A stretch of 64,000 bases of DNA. It comes from Cladosporium sp. IMV 00045 (Eukaryota > Ascomycota > Dothideomycetes > Cladosporiales > Cladosporiaceae). Location: the NCBI GenBank assembly GCA_001931905.2, contig MSJI02000920.1, forward strand, positions 35,247 through 99,246, read 5' to 3'. The position numbers were made by a program, and so were the translations under genes. The notes beneath the pieces were generated by a model that was given only the letters and a program-made list of their open reading frames with translations, was not told the DNA's origin and made no database searches. This document shows, piece by piece, positions 54,176-64,000 of the stretch (the stretch's first letter is position 1; each line of letters begins with the position of its first letter).

Positions 54176-56681
54176 GGTGGTGATGAGTCTGCGCGCAAAT
54201 GATGAGCTTTTGTCAAGCAACCAAGCCAACATGGGGTGAGCTTACTGTGAAGGCGGGAGACGCAAGTGGAATTCGTATTGCAGCGCAGAGCAATCAAGGC
54301 AGAGCGACAACAAGAATGCGACAGAGCGGTAAATGTGCTGCGCGAAACCATGCGGGTGTGTCTGAGTACTGAGAGCGTACGAGCTACGTTGAGGAGCTCG
54401 GTGTGGTGCGTCGCTTTGGTCTGCGGTGCGTCTGCTTGATAGCGAGGGGCGAAGTGTAGGTCGAGTGTGTGATACGAGAGCAATGTCGAGTCGTATGTGG
54501 CATTGTGATGAATCGAGCAATTGGTCTGTTGGTAGTTGAAGGATATTGATGAGGGTTTGGTGTTACTTTTGAGGATGGACGAAAGCTGTGCTAGAGCACG
54601 TGAGGAAGGAAAGGGAAAACAAACAGAGCTCGTTGATGAGGAAGGGCGTTTATACATGCGAGCTGCAGTGGGGCTTGGCACAGGAGGGAAGGCATCCAGG
54701 CGGCTGGAAACTCAGTGAATGTGTTCCAAGAGCATGTGAAAGCTGAAAGTAGTAACTTATCCAAGCATGACATGTCAGACCAATGACAATGTAGATTGCA
54801 TTGCGACATCGTAAGGTAACTATTGAGAATCGTGACGATCCAGCTTGAGCCCACGAGGGGCAACCGCTTGAAGGCCCAGTCTCTGAGAAGAGGCAATCTT
54901 TGATCAAATGATGAGTATATGAGCACTAGTTGTGGATCCCTCGCATCACATCACCTTGTTGCAGATTATTCATGCAGCGGATCATGGCAGCTTCAGTTAT
55001 CTGGCGTGGGAGCCACTCCATCGATTATGACGGAGGTTCTGATAGAAAAATCCTGATGTTGATGAAGAACAAATCAATCATCTAGGTAAGTATCTTTCCA
55101 AGGCTGCATCGTGTTGTTGTAGATGCAACATCGAGCAAGAGAGGTGAGGTCAAGTTTAAGTGGGTCTCTTGGAAGTTCCCAAATCGCGTGGGGGTGCCAC
55201 CAAAATCTGGAAGTACAGCGAGGAGACATGGAATGAACTGCAAAAGTCGTTACAGATGACAAAGATATCTAGTATCATCAAATGGAATGGCTACCCAGAA
55301 ATCACTCTTCGTGCTTTCTTGTGGGCTAACTCAGCATCTCAGCCTCTCATCCGGCTCAATCAGAGGGCTTCATACCAGCTTCGAGATCCCCCGTTCACCT
55401 GCAAAGCCTGTGATCTGAGGTTCGCTACCTCTGTACAACGCACCACTCTCAGTCACTTGCCAACAGAGCAGAAAGAGCGCCATCAAGTCGATCCTGGCTG
55501 TCTATCAAGCCTGCTCACGCCAGGCAGCATCGAAAATCACAACAGGTGAAGTGAAGTTTGCACACAGCCAGCCTCTTTGGACATTCAAAAGTCCGGAGTC
55601 TGCTCATGCCTTTGCTCACAGAAGATTCCCGATGCCCCTTTCAAAACACCGCAACAAATCTCGCTTGACGTCGGCTGCCGATAAGTATGTTGCTGTGACA
55701 TGGCATTTAGAGCCGGAGGCACTGCGGACTTCGAAGACAAACTTTCGGAGCGATTCTGAACATCACGATTCTGACATATCTCGGCGTTTGATCCGACGGA
55801 GCATGTCGGCTTAGCACACGCAGAACCGAGGGTAATACCAAGCTGAATTCGAAAAGCATCGTCCGACCGCGCGCGAGTGCAGTACAGAATTAGTCCGTTA
55901 GTCGATATCCAACGTTGTAGTCCGTGGGGATTATGCGGCAAAGCCAGAACTATAGGAGACTACGGCGAGGAGGATATCCACTCGAGCCACTGCGCTGTTT
56001 TGGCCGGGTTGATCAACGCGGGGAGACAGCGAAACGAACAATCACATGCTCGTGCTGTCCACTCGCCTGTTGTCCTGCTGTCCGAAACGTGGTCGGCCGC
56101 TATTGATGCGGTTTGGGCGATTTTGGGCAGGTTTGGGTAGTATTTCTGCACGCGGCCATTTCTCGGGCATATTGAAATTGCAGAGGACCAGCACAGAGCC
56201 ACATCACACGTGACACATCCACACTGGGCGGTGACCGGGAAGGCGCCAACCCTACCTCCTATCACCTACAACCAAAGAGAGCAAATCTGCCGGTACGAAA
56301 GCGTGACGTCGAACTGCGCTAACACACCTTGCGACGGGCCTGTCCGATTGGAGCACGATGACGCTCGCCCTTCAATTGGTGTGCTCTCAGCGTTCCACTT
56401 TTGCACCATGAAAGTGGACGATGTGGGCCCGCGCGCCTGATGCGCGAAAGCTGCCGACCACCGATGATTTGACGCCAAAACCGTGTTTCGCTGGAGTTAC
56501 ATGGGTGGGAAAAAAGGAGTCTGTTGTCCTGAATAACATCCTTCATCTCATCGACAACTCACCCACCTTACGCCACACTACACCAATCTCATCCAACAAC
56601 AAGCTCAACCAACCGGTCCGGATCTTATCGACCTACTTCCACCAGATAAACTACCGACATACATCATCCAGCATCATCAAC
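54176..56681. other. Gene-poor region
   Basis: About 2.5 kb. Frames at 54172-54681 (-), 55160-55549 (+) and 55551-55814 (+) lack domains, introns with matching phase, or convincing starts. No RNA gene or clear transposon was found. The 3' end should hold the SnoaL-like gene promoter. Confidence 0.4.
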
Positions 56682-57146
56682 ATGGCCGCCACTACTCTGT
56701 CCAACGGTGCCCGCACTGCTGAGGATGTTCTGACCCGTTTCTACGCTGCCGAGCGTGTCTACATGGCGTCTCCGGCCGAGAAGCGTGATTTCACCGACCT
56801 TGCTCAGACTCTTTCGCCCGATGTCCACATCCACCAGTCCCCTGACATGCCCTACGGTGGCGAATACAAGGGCCACGAGGGCTTCCTCCAGTGGAGCGAG
56901 GCCATGGCCACCTGCTTCGACCGCATGGAAGTCTCCGACCGCCAGGTCCTGCACAACGGCAACGAGGTCGTCGTCACCTCCACCCTCAGAATCCGCGTCC
57001 GCAAATCTGGCGAGGAGCTCGTGGACCCTCTCATCCAATGGGTCAAGGTCGACCGTGACGCCGGCACCATCAAGGAGATCAGGCCTTTCTACTGGAACGT
57101 GAGGGGCATCAACGAGGCGCTCGGCAGGGGCATGTACGGCCAGTAG
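56682..57146 (+). CDS. SnoaL-like / NTF2-like fold protein
   Basis: A single exon of 154 aa starts at ATG 56682 (CAACATGGCC, strong context) and ends with TAG at 57144-57146. The frame is open much further upstream, but codon bias rises sharply at this ATG. The layout fits the SnoaL/NTF2 alpha+beta cone: helical start DVLTRFYAAERVYM, then LAQTLSPDVHIHQSPDMPYGGEYKGHEGFLQW, then strands VVVTSTLRIRVRKSGEEL, WVKVDRDAGTIKEIRPFYWN. The Asp-His-rich pocket could be catalytic or ligand-binding, but no activity can be assigned. No signal peptide. Very high third-position C suggests strong expression. Confidence 0.88.
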   Translation: MAATTLSNGARTAEDVLTRFYAAERVYMASPAEKRDFTDLAQTLSPDVHIHQSPDMPYGGEYKGHEGFLQWSEAMATCFDRMEVSDRQVLHNGNEVVVTSTLRIRVRKSGEELVDPLIQWVKVDRDAGTIKEIRPFYWNVRGINEALGRGMYGQ

Positions 57147-58002
57147 ACGGCTGCCTGCAAAAGCTGAGTGCCGGAGGGAGCAAATGGAGGATGAGGACTC
57201 AAGCCTGAGCCGCCACGCCTTGGAGGCGACAGTGGCAAAGGCAAAGATTGAATCAAGGCAGGACCGGTAGCCTCGCTGGAAACGAGAGCGTATAGACATA
57301 GATTAACGACTTACCACACGCAAGAAATGCCCGAAATGCATTCTACGAGGGAGCACGTGGATGATGTCGCGGTGGGAGGTCAAGGCCAGCCCTGGATTGC
57401 GCCTTCCTCGCGCGATTACTTACAACAAAAATTATTTACAAAAAAAAAAAAAAACGAAACCGCTTTCACCCTCTCCTGATATCCACAGCTTCACATCACA
57501 AAAGTACATGTGGAGTATCCCCTATCCCTTCTGGTTGGCCAGCGTGCCGTCGCATTTACCCACCACTGCATTGTGTTATTGTCACTGTATATCAAAAGAA
57601 TAATATTGACAAATTGCAGCTCACCATGCTTACCTAGGCTGGTTGTTCGAACGAGAGCTGCGTTGGGTATAGTGCTCAATTCACTTTCGCTGCTTTAGAT
57701 GGTCTCGGTCGAGCTAAGGCTGCTTCTATCGATGAAAATCACCTCATCTGCGAACAAATCATCTACTGACCTCGGTCCTCCAGATCAGAAGCATTCCCAT
57801 AGGTCGTTTGCCCAAAATAGCTGCACAAGCCAGCTCACCCCATGTGTTTGGCTCCGGCAAGCTGCATGCCACTCTACATTCCAGCAGTTTAATTGCGACC
57901 AGTTTGTTTACCACTACATATCGCAGCTCCGTCTCATCTATCACTGGGCACGAGACAAGCTCTCTCCCAGCGCATCAACATATATTAATAATTCCAGCGC
58001 CG
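57147..58002. other. Intergenic
   Basis: About 850 bp between the SnoaL-like gene and the KSPA-repeat gene. It has an A-run (about 57440-57453). Frames on both strands lack domains. The 195 bases before 58003 keep the next gene's frame open but look like leader sequence. Confidence 0.45.
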
Positions 58003-60216
58003 ATGGCCAAAACACGAACCGACGGGACTCCAGCGCGAGCAGGCGCCAGCCGCAACGCATCGCCCTCCAAATCCAACAGAGCGAAAACTAAATCCGCGAG
58101 TCCCGAGCGTGTCACGCGAAGGTCTTCCCCAAGACGTGTGGTTCCTTCGACGAAAGCGCAGGAAGCTGCTTTGGAGTCGGGAGTGGCGTCGGGGAGGGTT
58201 ACTAAGAGGACTTCGCCGTCCAAGAAGTCCGTGTCGCCGAAGAAAGGGGCTGCTGTTGACGACGATGATGTTGTTGCGGTCGCGAAATCAATAGCCAATG
58301 CAGCTGTTAAGAGACAGTCTTCGAAGAGTCCGACGAAAGGGCTTGCTCTGGAGCGTGAGATATCCGCACCTCGTTCACCCGTGAAGACGAGAAGCGGTTC
58401 GAGCAGAGTGGCTTCTCCCAAGAAAAAGGCGGCAACGAGGACTTCGTCTCCTCGCAAAGCCAAGCAGATTTTGGGATCTTCCACTGAGAAGGTCGCTTCC
58501 AACAGAGTGACGGAGACTTCTAGTCGCGCAGCTTCGAGATCCAAGAGTCCAGTCAAAAGCGCTGCCAGAAGAGGGAGCCAGGCCTCGCCTGTCAGGGTGA
58601 CCCGCGCCCGTAGCAAGAGTCCTGCAAAAGCGCCAGCTCCAGGACCAAGAGCAGCTTCAAGATCCAAAAGCCCTGCGAAGCAGCCAACTCGCCAACCAAG
58701 CAAGTCTCCCGCGCCTGTCGAAAAGGCGAAGACGAGGTCGAAGAGCCCTGTCAAGGCACCCACGGCATCGACAAACCGGGTCAGCAAATCTCCAGCTCCC
58801 CCATCGAGCGCAAGAACTAGATCCAAGAGTCCAGCAAAGGCGCCGGCTACCAAAGCGAGCGCATCTTCCGCAACGATTGAGAAAGCCAGGACGAGGTCTA
58901 AGAGTCCTGCAAAGCCGCCAACACGTCAAGCAAGCAAGTCGCCAGCCCCTGTTTCCCAGGCTAGGACAAGGTCTAAAAGCCCCGCGAAGGCAACAACAAG
59001 CAAATCTCCGGCTCCTGTTGCAGCAGCAAGAACGAGATCCAAGAGCCCTGCGAAGCCTTCAACGACTCGCAAGGCAAGTGAGTCTCCGGCTCGCGTTTCA
59101 AGGGCAAGAACTAGGTCCAAGAGTCCGGCGAAGCCTTCAACGACTTGCCAACCAAGCAAATCTCTAGCACCCGTTGCAGCAGCAAGGACTAGGTCTAAAA
59201 GTCCCGCGAAGAAACCGGCGACCAAGGAAAAGAAAGCCACGGCAGCGTCGAATCGTGCGAAGACTCGATCGAAAAGCCCTGCAGAGGACAGTCTGTACAA
59301 GCCAGGAAAAGCCGATGAGCAGGACGAGCTAGGTAAGAATCCGTCGTCAGTATACCAGCGAAGCCATCACTTACAATTAATCGCAGCACTCGACGACGGC
59401 TATGACTCCTCCCCTACCCGCCCAAGCCCATCAAAACGAGCCCGCGCAGCACCAAAAGCAACAAACCCACCAGCCCCAAAACGCCCCAAAGCAGCCTCCC
59501 CATCGACAAAACCAACAACCAAAAAACGAGCCCTTAGCACCTCACCGAACCGTAAACCCTCCCCCTCCCGCCGCGGCACGATCATCTCCCCCACCAACCC
59601 ACCGCAAATCCCAAACTCGAACAACGAACCAAACCCCTTCTTCGAAACCCTCCCGGGCCCCGAAACGTGGCACCGCCGCATGCCGCCCTTCTTCACCTTC
59701 GGCGAGACGCCGTACATGCAAAACGTGACGGGCGAGGGCGTGGAGGAGGATTTGAGGAGAGGTGAGTTCCTGGCCGTGCTCCTCACTTTTGTCGCTCGGT
59801 GGTGACAAGCAGTATTGGAATGCTAACACTTCCCTCTCGCAGGCGCACAAGACTCCCAAACCCCAACCCTGGCTCCTACGAATTTCGTACAGCGCGCCAG
59901 CCAGGCCGTTTCGGACGGTTTGTCGAGGGTGAGGAGTGTTTTCAGCAGCAGCGGCGGCGGCGGTGGTGGGACCGATCCGACGAAGCGGAAATTCTACCCT
60001 TCATTGTGGGAGTTGCCGAAAGTGACGGATGAGGAGATCGAGGCTGTGTTGTCCAAAACGGCTTTTCGCGGGGAGGGGTTTAGGAAGAAAGGTAAGGGGA
60101 GGGCGAAGGGGAAAGGAAAAGCGAAGGAGAAGGTGAGGTTGAGGAAGGTGGAGAGTGAGGATGAGGCGTTGGGGGAGGAGGATGATTATCGGGGTGGGTG
60201 GGGGGAGGCGCATTGA
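58003..60216 (+). CDS. Basic Ser/Lys/Pro-repeat protein (SKSPAK repeats), nuclear-type, function unknown
   Basis: Three exons, 58003-59332, 59387-59761 and 59843-60216, encode 692 aa. Introns are GTAAGA..ATCGCAG and GTGAGT..TCTCGCAG, and both keep phase. The ATG at 58003 has context GCCGATGGCC. Residues 20-440 are built from repeats of the form ARTRSKSPAK-x-PAP, about 14 imperfect copies, very rich in Lys/Arg/Ser/Pro like linker-histone tails. Exon 2 has a more conserved part, NPFFETLPGPETWHRRMPPF. Exon 3 has RKFYPSLWELPKVTDEEIEAVL and a basic tail. The SP sites suggest cyclin-dependent-kinase control and chromatin or nuclear binding, by inference. Confidence 0.85.
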
Positions 60217-60376
60217 AGTTTGGTTTGTTGGTGGGAGAGTGGTAGGTAGTTTGTCTTGGAGGAAGTGGGCTGGTTTCACCGATCGAGATGTTGGGGAGGG
60301 GCTAGGAAGTAGGATTATGTTTATTATAATGGCATCTCTATAATGCGTCTAAATGGGTTTCTTTTTTGGGTGGCCC

Positions 60377-62101
60377 TCAGTCCATGATCTCGCTGGCGAA
60401 CTTGCTCCTAGCCCTGATCTTCGGGCCATAAAAGACAAGGATCCACGGCACGATAGTCAAGAGAGCTCCAAAGCCACCGAGGAACGAGCCAGCACCCTGG
60501 AAAGTCATGGCGCGAAACATCTGCGGTGTGAAGAGCGGGAAAGCGCCCGCGAGTAGGTTTCGGCAGAAACTCTGCGCGGCCAGAGCGGAGCTCGCGTAGC
60601 GGTGGTAGGTGTCTGCCAGGTAGTTGAAGACGGCCAAGTAGATGCTGAAAATTCCCATGGTCGCACAACCGATGCCGAGGGTGGGCAGGATCCAGTGGTT
60701 GCTGGGGAACGAGGTCCAGCCGAACCAGAAGCAGCCGATGGGGAGGAGGGCGCTTTGCACGCAGCTGAAGTACAGACGGCCTTCGGGTCCGTCGAAGATG
60801 GCGCGGCGCTTGCCTGTGAAGTAGTTGCGCGCGACGTATTCTTGTGCAACGCTGATGAGGGTGGATAGAATGGCTGCGACGGAGAGGGCGGTGAAGACTG
60901 CTCCGTTTTGCTGGACGTTGAAGCCGTGGCTGTCGGTGAAGACAAGTGGGATGGCAGAGAAGGTGAGGTAAAGAACAGCCCAGCTGAAACTAATCCACAA
61001 GCTGAAGAAGAATACGACGGATTCCGTGAAGAGGAGGTGGAAGGGTCGATATAAACTGATGGCGATCATGCGGCCGAGAGTTGTTCGTTCCTCGTCGCTC
61101 TTGACCTTCCATCGAATCCTCTGCGGCGCAGCCTTCGCGTCGACCATGCTGTCATCGGACAGCGGCATCATGAACCCGTAGTGGCCTTCAGATTCAAGCT
61201 TCTCGATCCATTTGTTAAGTTTCTTGGCTTTTTTGCTGAGAAGCACTGACCCGCGGGTTTCCTTGAAAAAGAAAACGACAAAGATCATCAAAGTGCCGCA
61301 TGTGATGACTTGGAGGTAGAATATCCAACGCCAATTAGTATGGTGAGCAACGACACCACTGATCGTCGGTCCCAATCCAGTTCCGAAGAGAGCGGCTCCA
61401 GAGAACATAGCCATAGCGGTGTTTCGATCCTCGGCGTGGTAGATATCGCTCACAACTCCACCAACCATCGTGCTGAAAGTACTACTGCAACATCCGGCCA
61501 GGAAGCGGCTCACCAGCATGCCACCGAAAGTCGGGGTAACAGCGCAGATTAATTGGAAGACGACGAAAAGCAGGCCTGTGCCGACAAAGATGGGCTGTCT
61601 TCCGTTGATTTCCGAGAATGGTGCAAGGACCATAGGCGCAACACCGAAACCGCAAGTAAAGACCGTGATACCGACGGCAATGGCTGTTTCAGAGACGTTC
61701 CATTCCTCCTGCATCTGGGCGCTTCCTGAAGAGTAAGATCCGGCAGTGTAGGCAGTCAGGGCGGTGGCGATACATGAGAGCCAGGTCATGGCGGATTTCC
61801 TTTTGGCACTCCATTTGAACGGGGATTCGTATTTATCCAGGTTGGGACATTGCGTTGGTGGTGATTGATTATCCTTTTGTATGCTTGGCGGCTGGGACAA
61901 ATGTGCTGGAGAAGGCAATTGTGTTTCGAATGTCAAGTAGTGATAGACGATCTCGTCTTGACTCCCAGCTACAGTGCGGTCGCTTGGAGCATAATCGTTC
62001 CTGGGTTGCTTTTCTTTCTCCTCTTCCTGGATACTTAAGTTGGAGTTGGAGTTTTCCTCATCTTGCGGCGCCGGAGGCAAGAGAATCTCGGGATCCGCCA
62101 T
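60377..62101 (-). CDS. MFS transporter, DHA1 polyamine/drug type
   Basis: A single exon of 574 aa runs from ATG 62101 to TGA 60377-60379. An acidic cytosolic N-terminus of about 95 residues leads into WSAKRKSAMTWLSCIATALTAYTAGSY (TM1). Loop 2-3 has APFSEINGRQPIFVG, TM4-5 carry the antiporter-like GAALFGTGLGPTISG, and the second half contains GPEGRLYFSCVQSALLPIG, as in Tpo1-type polyamine and multidrug exporters. Twelve hydrophobic helices are visible. It likely exports drugs, polyamines or metabolites by H+ antiport at the plasma membrane. It is intronless, unlike the other MFS gene in this window, so the two are not recent copies. Confidence 0.93.
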   Translation of the reverse strand: MADPEILLPPAPQDEENSNSNLSIQEEEKEKQPRNDYAPSDRTVAGSQDEIVYHYLTFETQLPSPAHLSQPPSIQKDNQSPPTQCPNLDKYESPFKWSAKRKSAMTWLSCIATALTAYTAGSYSSGSAQMQEEWNVSETAIAVGITVFTCGFGVAPMVLAPFSEINGRQPIFVGTGLLFVVFQLICAVTPTFGGMLVSRFLAGCCSSTFSTMVGGVVSDIYHAEDRNTAMAMFSGAALFGTGLGPTISGVVAHHTNWRWIFYLQVITCGTLMIFVVFFFKETRGSVLLSKKAKKLNKWIEKLESEGHYGFMMPLSDDSMVDAKAAPQRIRWKVKSDEERTTLGRMIAISLYRPFHLLFTESVVFFFSLWISFSWAVLYLTFSAIPLVFTDSHGFNVQQNGAVFTALSVAAILSTLISVAQEYVARNYFTGKRRAIFDGPEGRLYFSCVQSALLPIGCFWFGWTSFPSNHWILPTLGIGCATMGIFSIYLAVFNYLADTYHRYASSALAAQSFCRNLLAGAFPLFTPQMFRAMTFQGAGSFLGGFGALLTIVPWILVFYGPKIRARSKFASEIMD

Positions 62102-63422
62102 TCTTTCAGGGAAACAACGAAACAAACTGACGACCAGAAAAACAAAGAAGAAACCTCAGCGACCAAAGAATATGTTCATATAACGGTGGCGTTCCGCACT
62201 GGACATTTTTTTGCTATGCTCGTTTCACGGTGCGCGAGTCAATTGGCCCAGAAGGATATCGTGGTGGATCCGGTCCGGTACCCCGTCTTTCCGCGATGGG
62301 ACCGTCTAATGGTACCTCCTGGATGGTGATGATATGTAATATTCGTAAGTGGACCTCATGCGCTCCTACACACGCCCTATGGCATGTCAGTCATAATTGC
62401 AAGAAATCCAGATGGTGGTGGGTGCGGTTTGGATGATTATTAAAGCAGGGCTGTGACTCCTCTTTACTACCCCTCGGGTATGGCATCTTGGCGGCAGGAT
62501 AGACAGGAAAAAGGAAAAAGCCATGCGCGTAAGGTCGAGGTTGACGGGTGCCGAATGCCTAGCGCTTCTCATAGGCGCGTCACAAATTCGTTGTCGCAGT
62601 GAGGGAACATGGATGGTCTCCACACTGTCCCGAAGGTGGCGTGCACGACCTTCAACGCTTTTGGCGAGTGCATGCGGCAGACGTGGTGCAGTGCGTGTTG
62701 ATAAGGCGGTCGATGGTGTTGGTGTAGTAACTTATATGTATCGATCGGGAGAAATTTGAGCATCGCGGGAATATCTTTGTATCAATTGTATATAGATCCT
62801 CGAACTCCATGATTGTCTCTTCAGTGGCACAAGACATTTCTCAAGACTGACAAGGACGTCGATGGATGACCGACATCGGAGATGGTTCGGTGACGGTGTC
62901 AATGCTGGGGAGACTTTGCTGTCAGTCTGGAGAAGACGTATGGCGGGACTGGAGATGACCAAGGATCGATTGATGTCCAGCCTTCGTTCATCTTGATATA
63001 AGTAAAACGAAGGGCCAGACGTGCGAATAAGGTGTAACACAGAAGAGACAAAAACAATCACGTGATGTCAAACAAGTTTACCCATCAAGCCACTCCCCTT
63101 GGCTTCGCCAGAGTAGGACAAGTGAGGGGAGCACGCCATCTGCTCAGTCGCTGGCGATGGTGGGGCAGAGTGGGAGGTTGGCTTAGAACCCTCTCATCGT
63201 TCGACACCACACGTATTTATTTCCTTTGAGATCATCCGCCACCTGTCTTCACGTCTCTGCCATCTTATTCCACTTTCATATATATCCCCTTGTAAGTATA
63301 GCTCCCTGCCTGGCCTCTCTCAGCCTCAAGCCGTCCAGCAACAACCCCGCCCTACGATCTTTCACCAGCTAACCGAGTCTCCCATCATACCAGTCATCTT
63401 ACAAGTCTCCCAATACACCACA
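62102..63422. promoter_or_regulatory. Divergent promoter region between the MFS exporter and peroxiredoxin genes
   Basis: About 1.3 kb between two divergent genes. The last 120 bp before the peroxiredoxin ATG is C/T/A-rich, typical of a highly expressed fungal gene, and TATATATCCCC at about 63280 may be a TATA element. No ORF or RNA gene is supported in the middle. Confidence 0.5.
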
Positions 63423-64000
63423 ATGGCTTCCCGTCCTGAGCCCCTCCGCCTCGGCACCGTCGCGCCTAACTTCAAGGCCGAGACCACCGCCGGTCCCATT
63501 GACTTCCACGAGTTCATCGGCGACAACTGGGTCGTCCTCTTCTCCCACCCCGAGGACTACACTCCCGTCTGCACCACCGAGCTTGGTGCTTTCGCCAAGC
63601 TCGAGCCCGAGTTCACCAAGAGAAACACCAAGCTCATCGGCCTGAGCGCAAACACTGTCGAGAGCCACGGTGGCTGGGTCAAGGACATTGACGAGATCTC
63701 TGGCTCCAAGCTCCGCTTCCCCATCATTGGCGACAAGGAGAGGAAGGTCGCTCTTGCCTACGACATGTAAGTAGTGGCGGAAGCTTGTGCATGAGCGGAC
63801 AAGGAACACGGACTCACAATCACATCCAGGATCGACCACCAGGACGCCACCAACGTCGACGAGAAGGGCATCGCTTTCACCATCCGTTCCGTCTTCGTCA
63901 TCGACCCCAAGAAGACCATCCGCACCATCCTTTCTTACCCCGCCAGCACTGGCCGCAACACCGCTGAGGTCCTCCGCATTGTCGACTCTCTCCAGACTGG
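63423..64000 (+). CDS. 1-Cys peroxiredoxin (Prx6 type), 3' end outside window
   Basis: Exon 1 (63423-63766) and exon 2 from 63830 to the window end give the first 171 aa. The 63-bp intron is GTAAGT..ATCCAG and splits an ATG codon in ..AYDMIDHQD. The peroxidatic site is SHPEDYTPVCTTELGAF, with the PxxxTxxC motif. The region lacks a resolving Cys of the AhpC type, matching Prx6. It reduces H2O2 and lipid hydroperoxides with glutathione or thioredoxin as donor. No mitochondrial presequence is seen (it starts MASRPEPLRLG), so a cytosolic location is likely. Codon bias is strong. Confidence 0.95.

Noticed and set aside
54172..54681. 169-codon minus-strand frame, Ser/Thr/His-rich
   Set aside because: No domain, no supporting intron phase, and it overlaps other open frames. 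Possibly leader of the broken gene.
1..64000. CRISPR array, prokaryotic operon or phage features
   Set aside because: None seen. Spliced genes and fungal families show this is eukaryotic nuclear DNA.

Overview
This window is nuclear DNA of a filamentous ascomycete (Pezizomycotina). The evidence is intron-split genes with short GT..AG introns of about 45-100 bp, a solitary 5S rRNA gene, and fungal families such as NatB, SWR-C Swc3, Yta7, the Ca2+-regulated aspartate/glutamate carrier and a family-3 pectate lyase. The pectate lyase and two DHA1-type exporters fit a plant-associated or saprotrophic Dothideomycete-like fungus, but placement below Pezizomycotina is inference.

Layout. 1-10.3 kb: 3' end of an unknown coiled-coil gene, an FAD monooxygenase, tRNA-Thr, an unknown coiled-coil protein, and a very large disordered protein ending in a methyltransferase domain. 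10.3-17.1 kb: gene-poor DNA with orphan ORFs, then a Rdx/SelW-family gene, a secreted pectate lyase and a triple 155-bp repeat. 17.1-28.4 kb: Yta7/ATAD2 chromatin ATPase, a long decayed array of about 90-bp repeats, the aspartate/glutamate carrier and the NatB catalytic subunit. 29.0-39.0 kb: accessory block with 5S rRNA, a large CHAT-protease gene, a gasdermin-like gene just upstream on the same strand, AT-rich DNA, a stop-riddled TPR-CHAT pseudogene and an intron-bearing tRNA-Asp. 40-51 kb: an unknown protein, an MFS exporter, a 2EXR/F-box-like gene with a broken frame, eIF4E, mitochondrial bL36, SWC3 and an unknown three-exon gene. 51-57 kb: gene-poor DNA with a minisatellite inside what looks like a broken gene. 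56.7-64 kb: a SnoaL-like protein, a basic KSPA-repeat protein, a second MFS exporter and a 1-Cys peroxiredoxin cut by the window end.

The most interesting unit is the 29.5-38.8 kb block. A CHAT (caspase-like) protease with an apparent His/Cys dyad lies in tandem with a gene whose three-exon product resembles fungal gasdermins. In fungi, gasdermin genes are known to sit beside genes for activating proteases (subtilisin-like or CHAT), where they act in regulated cell death and allorecognition. The pair is therefore a candidate protease-activated pore system, and the decayed TPR-CHAT copy suggests repertoire turnover. All exon boundaries were read by eye from splice signals and frame.
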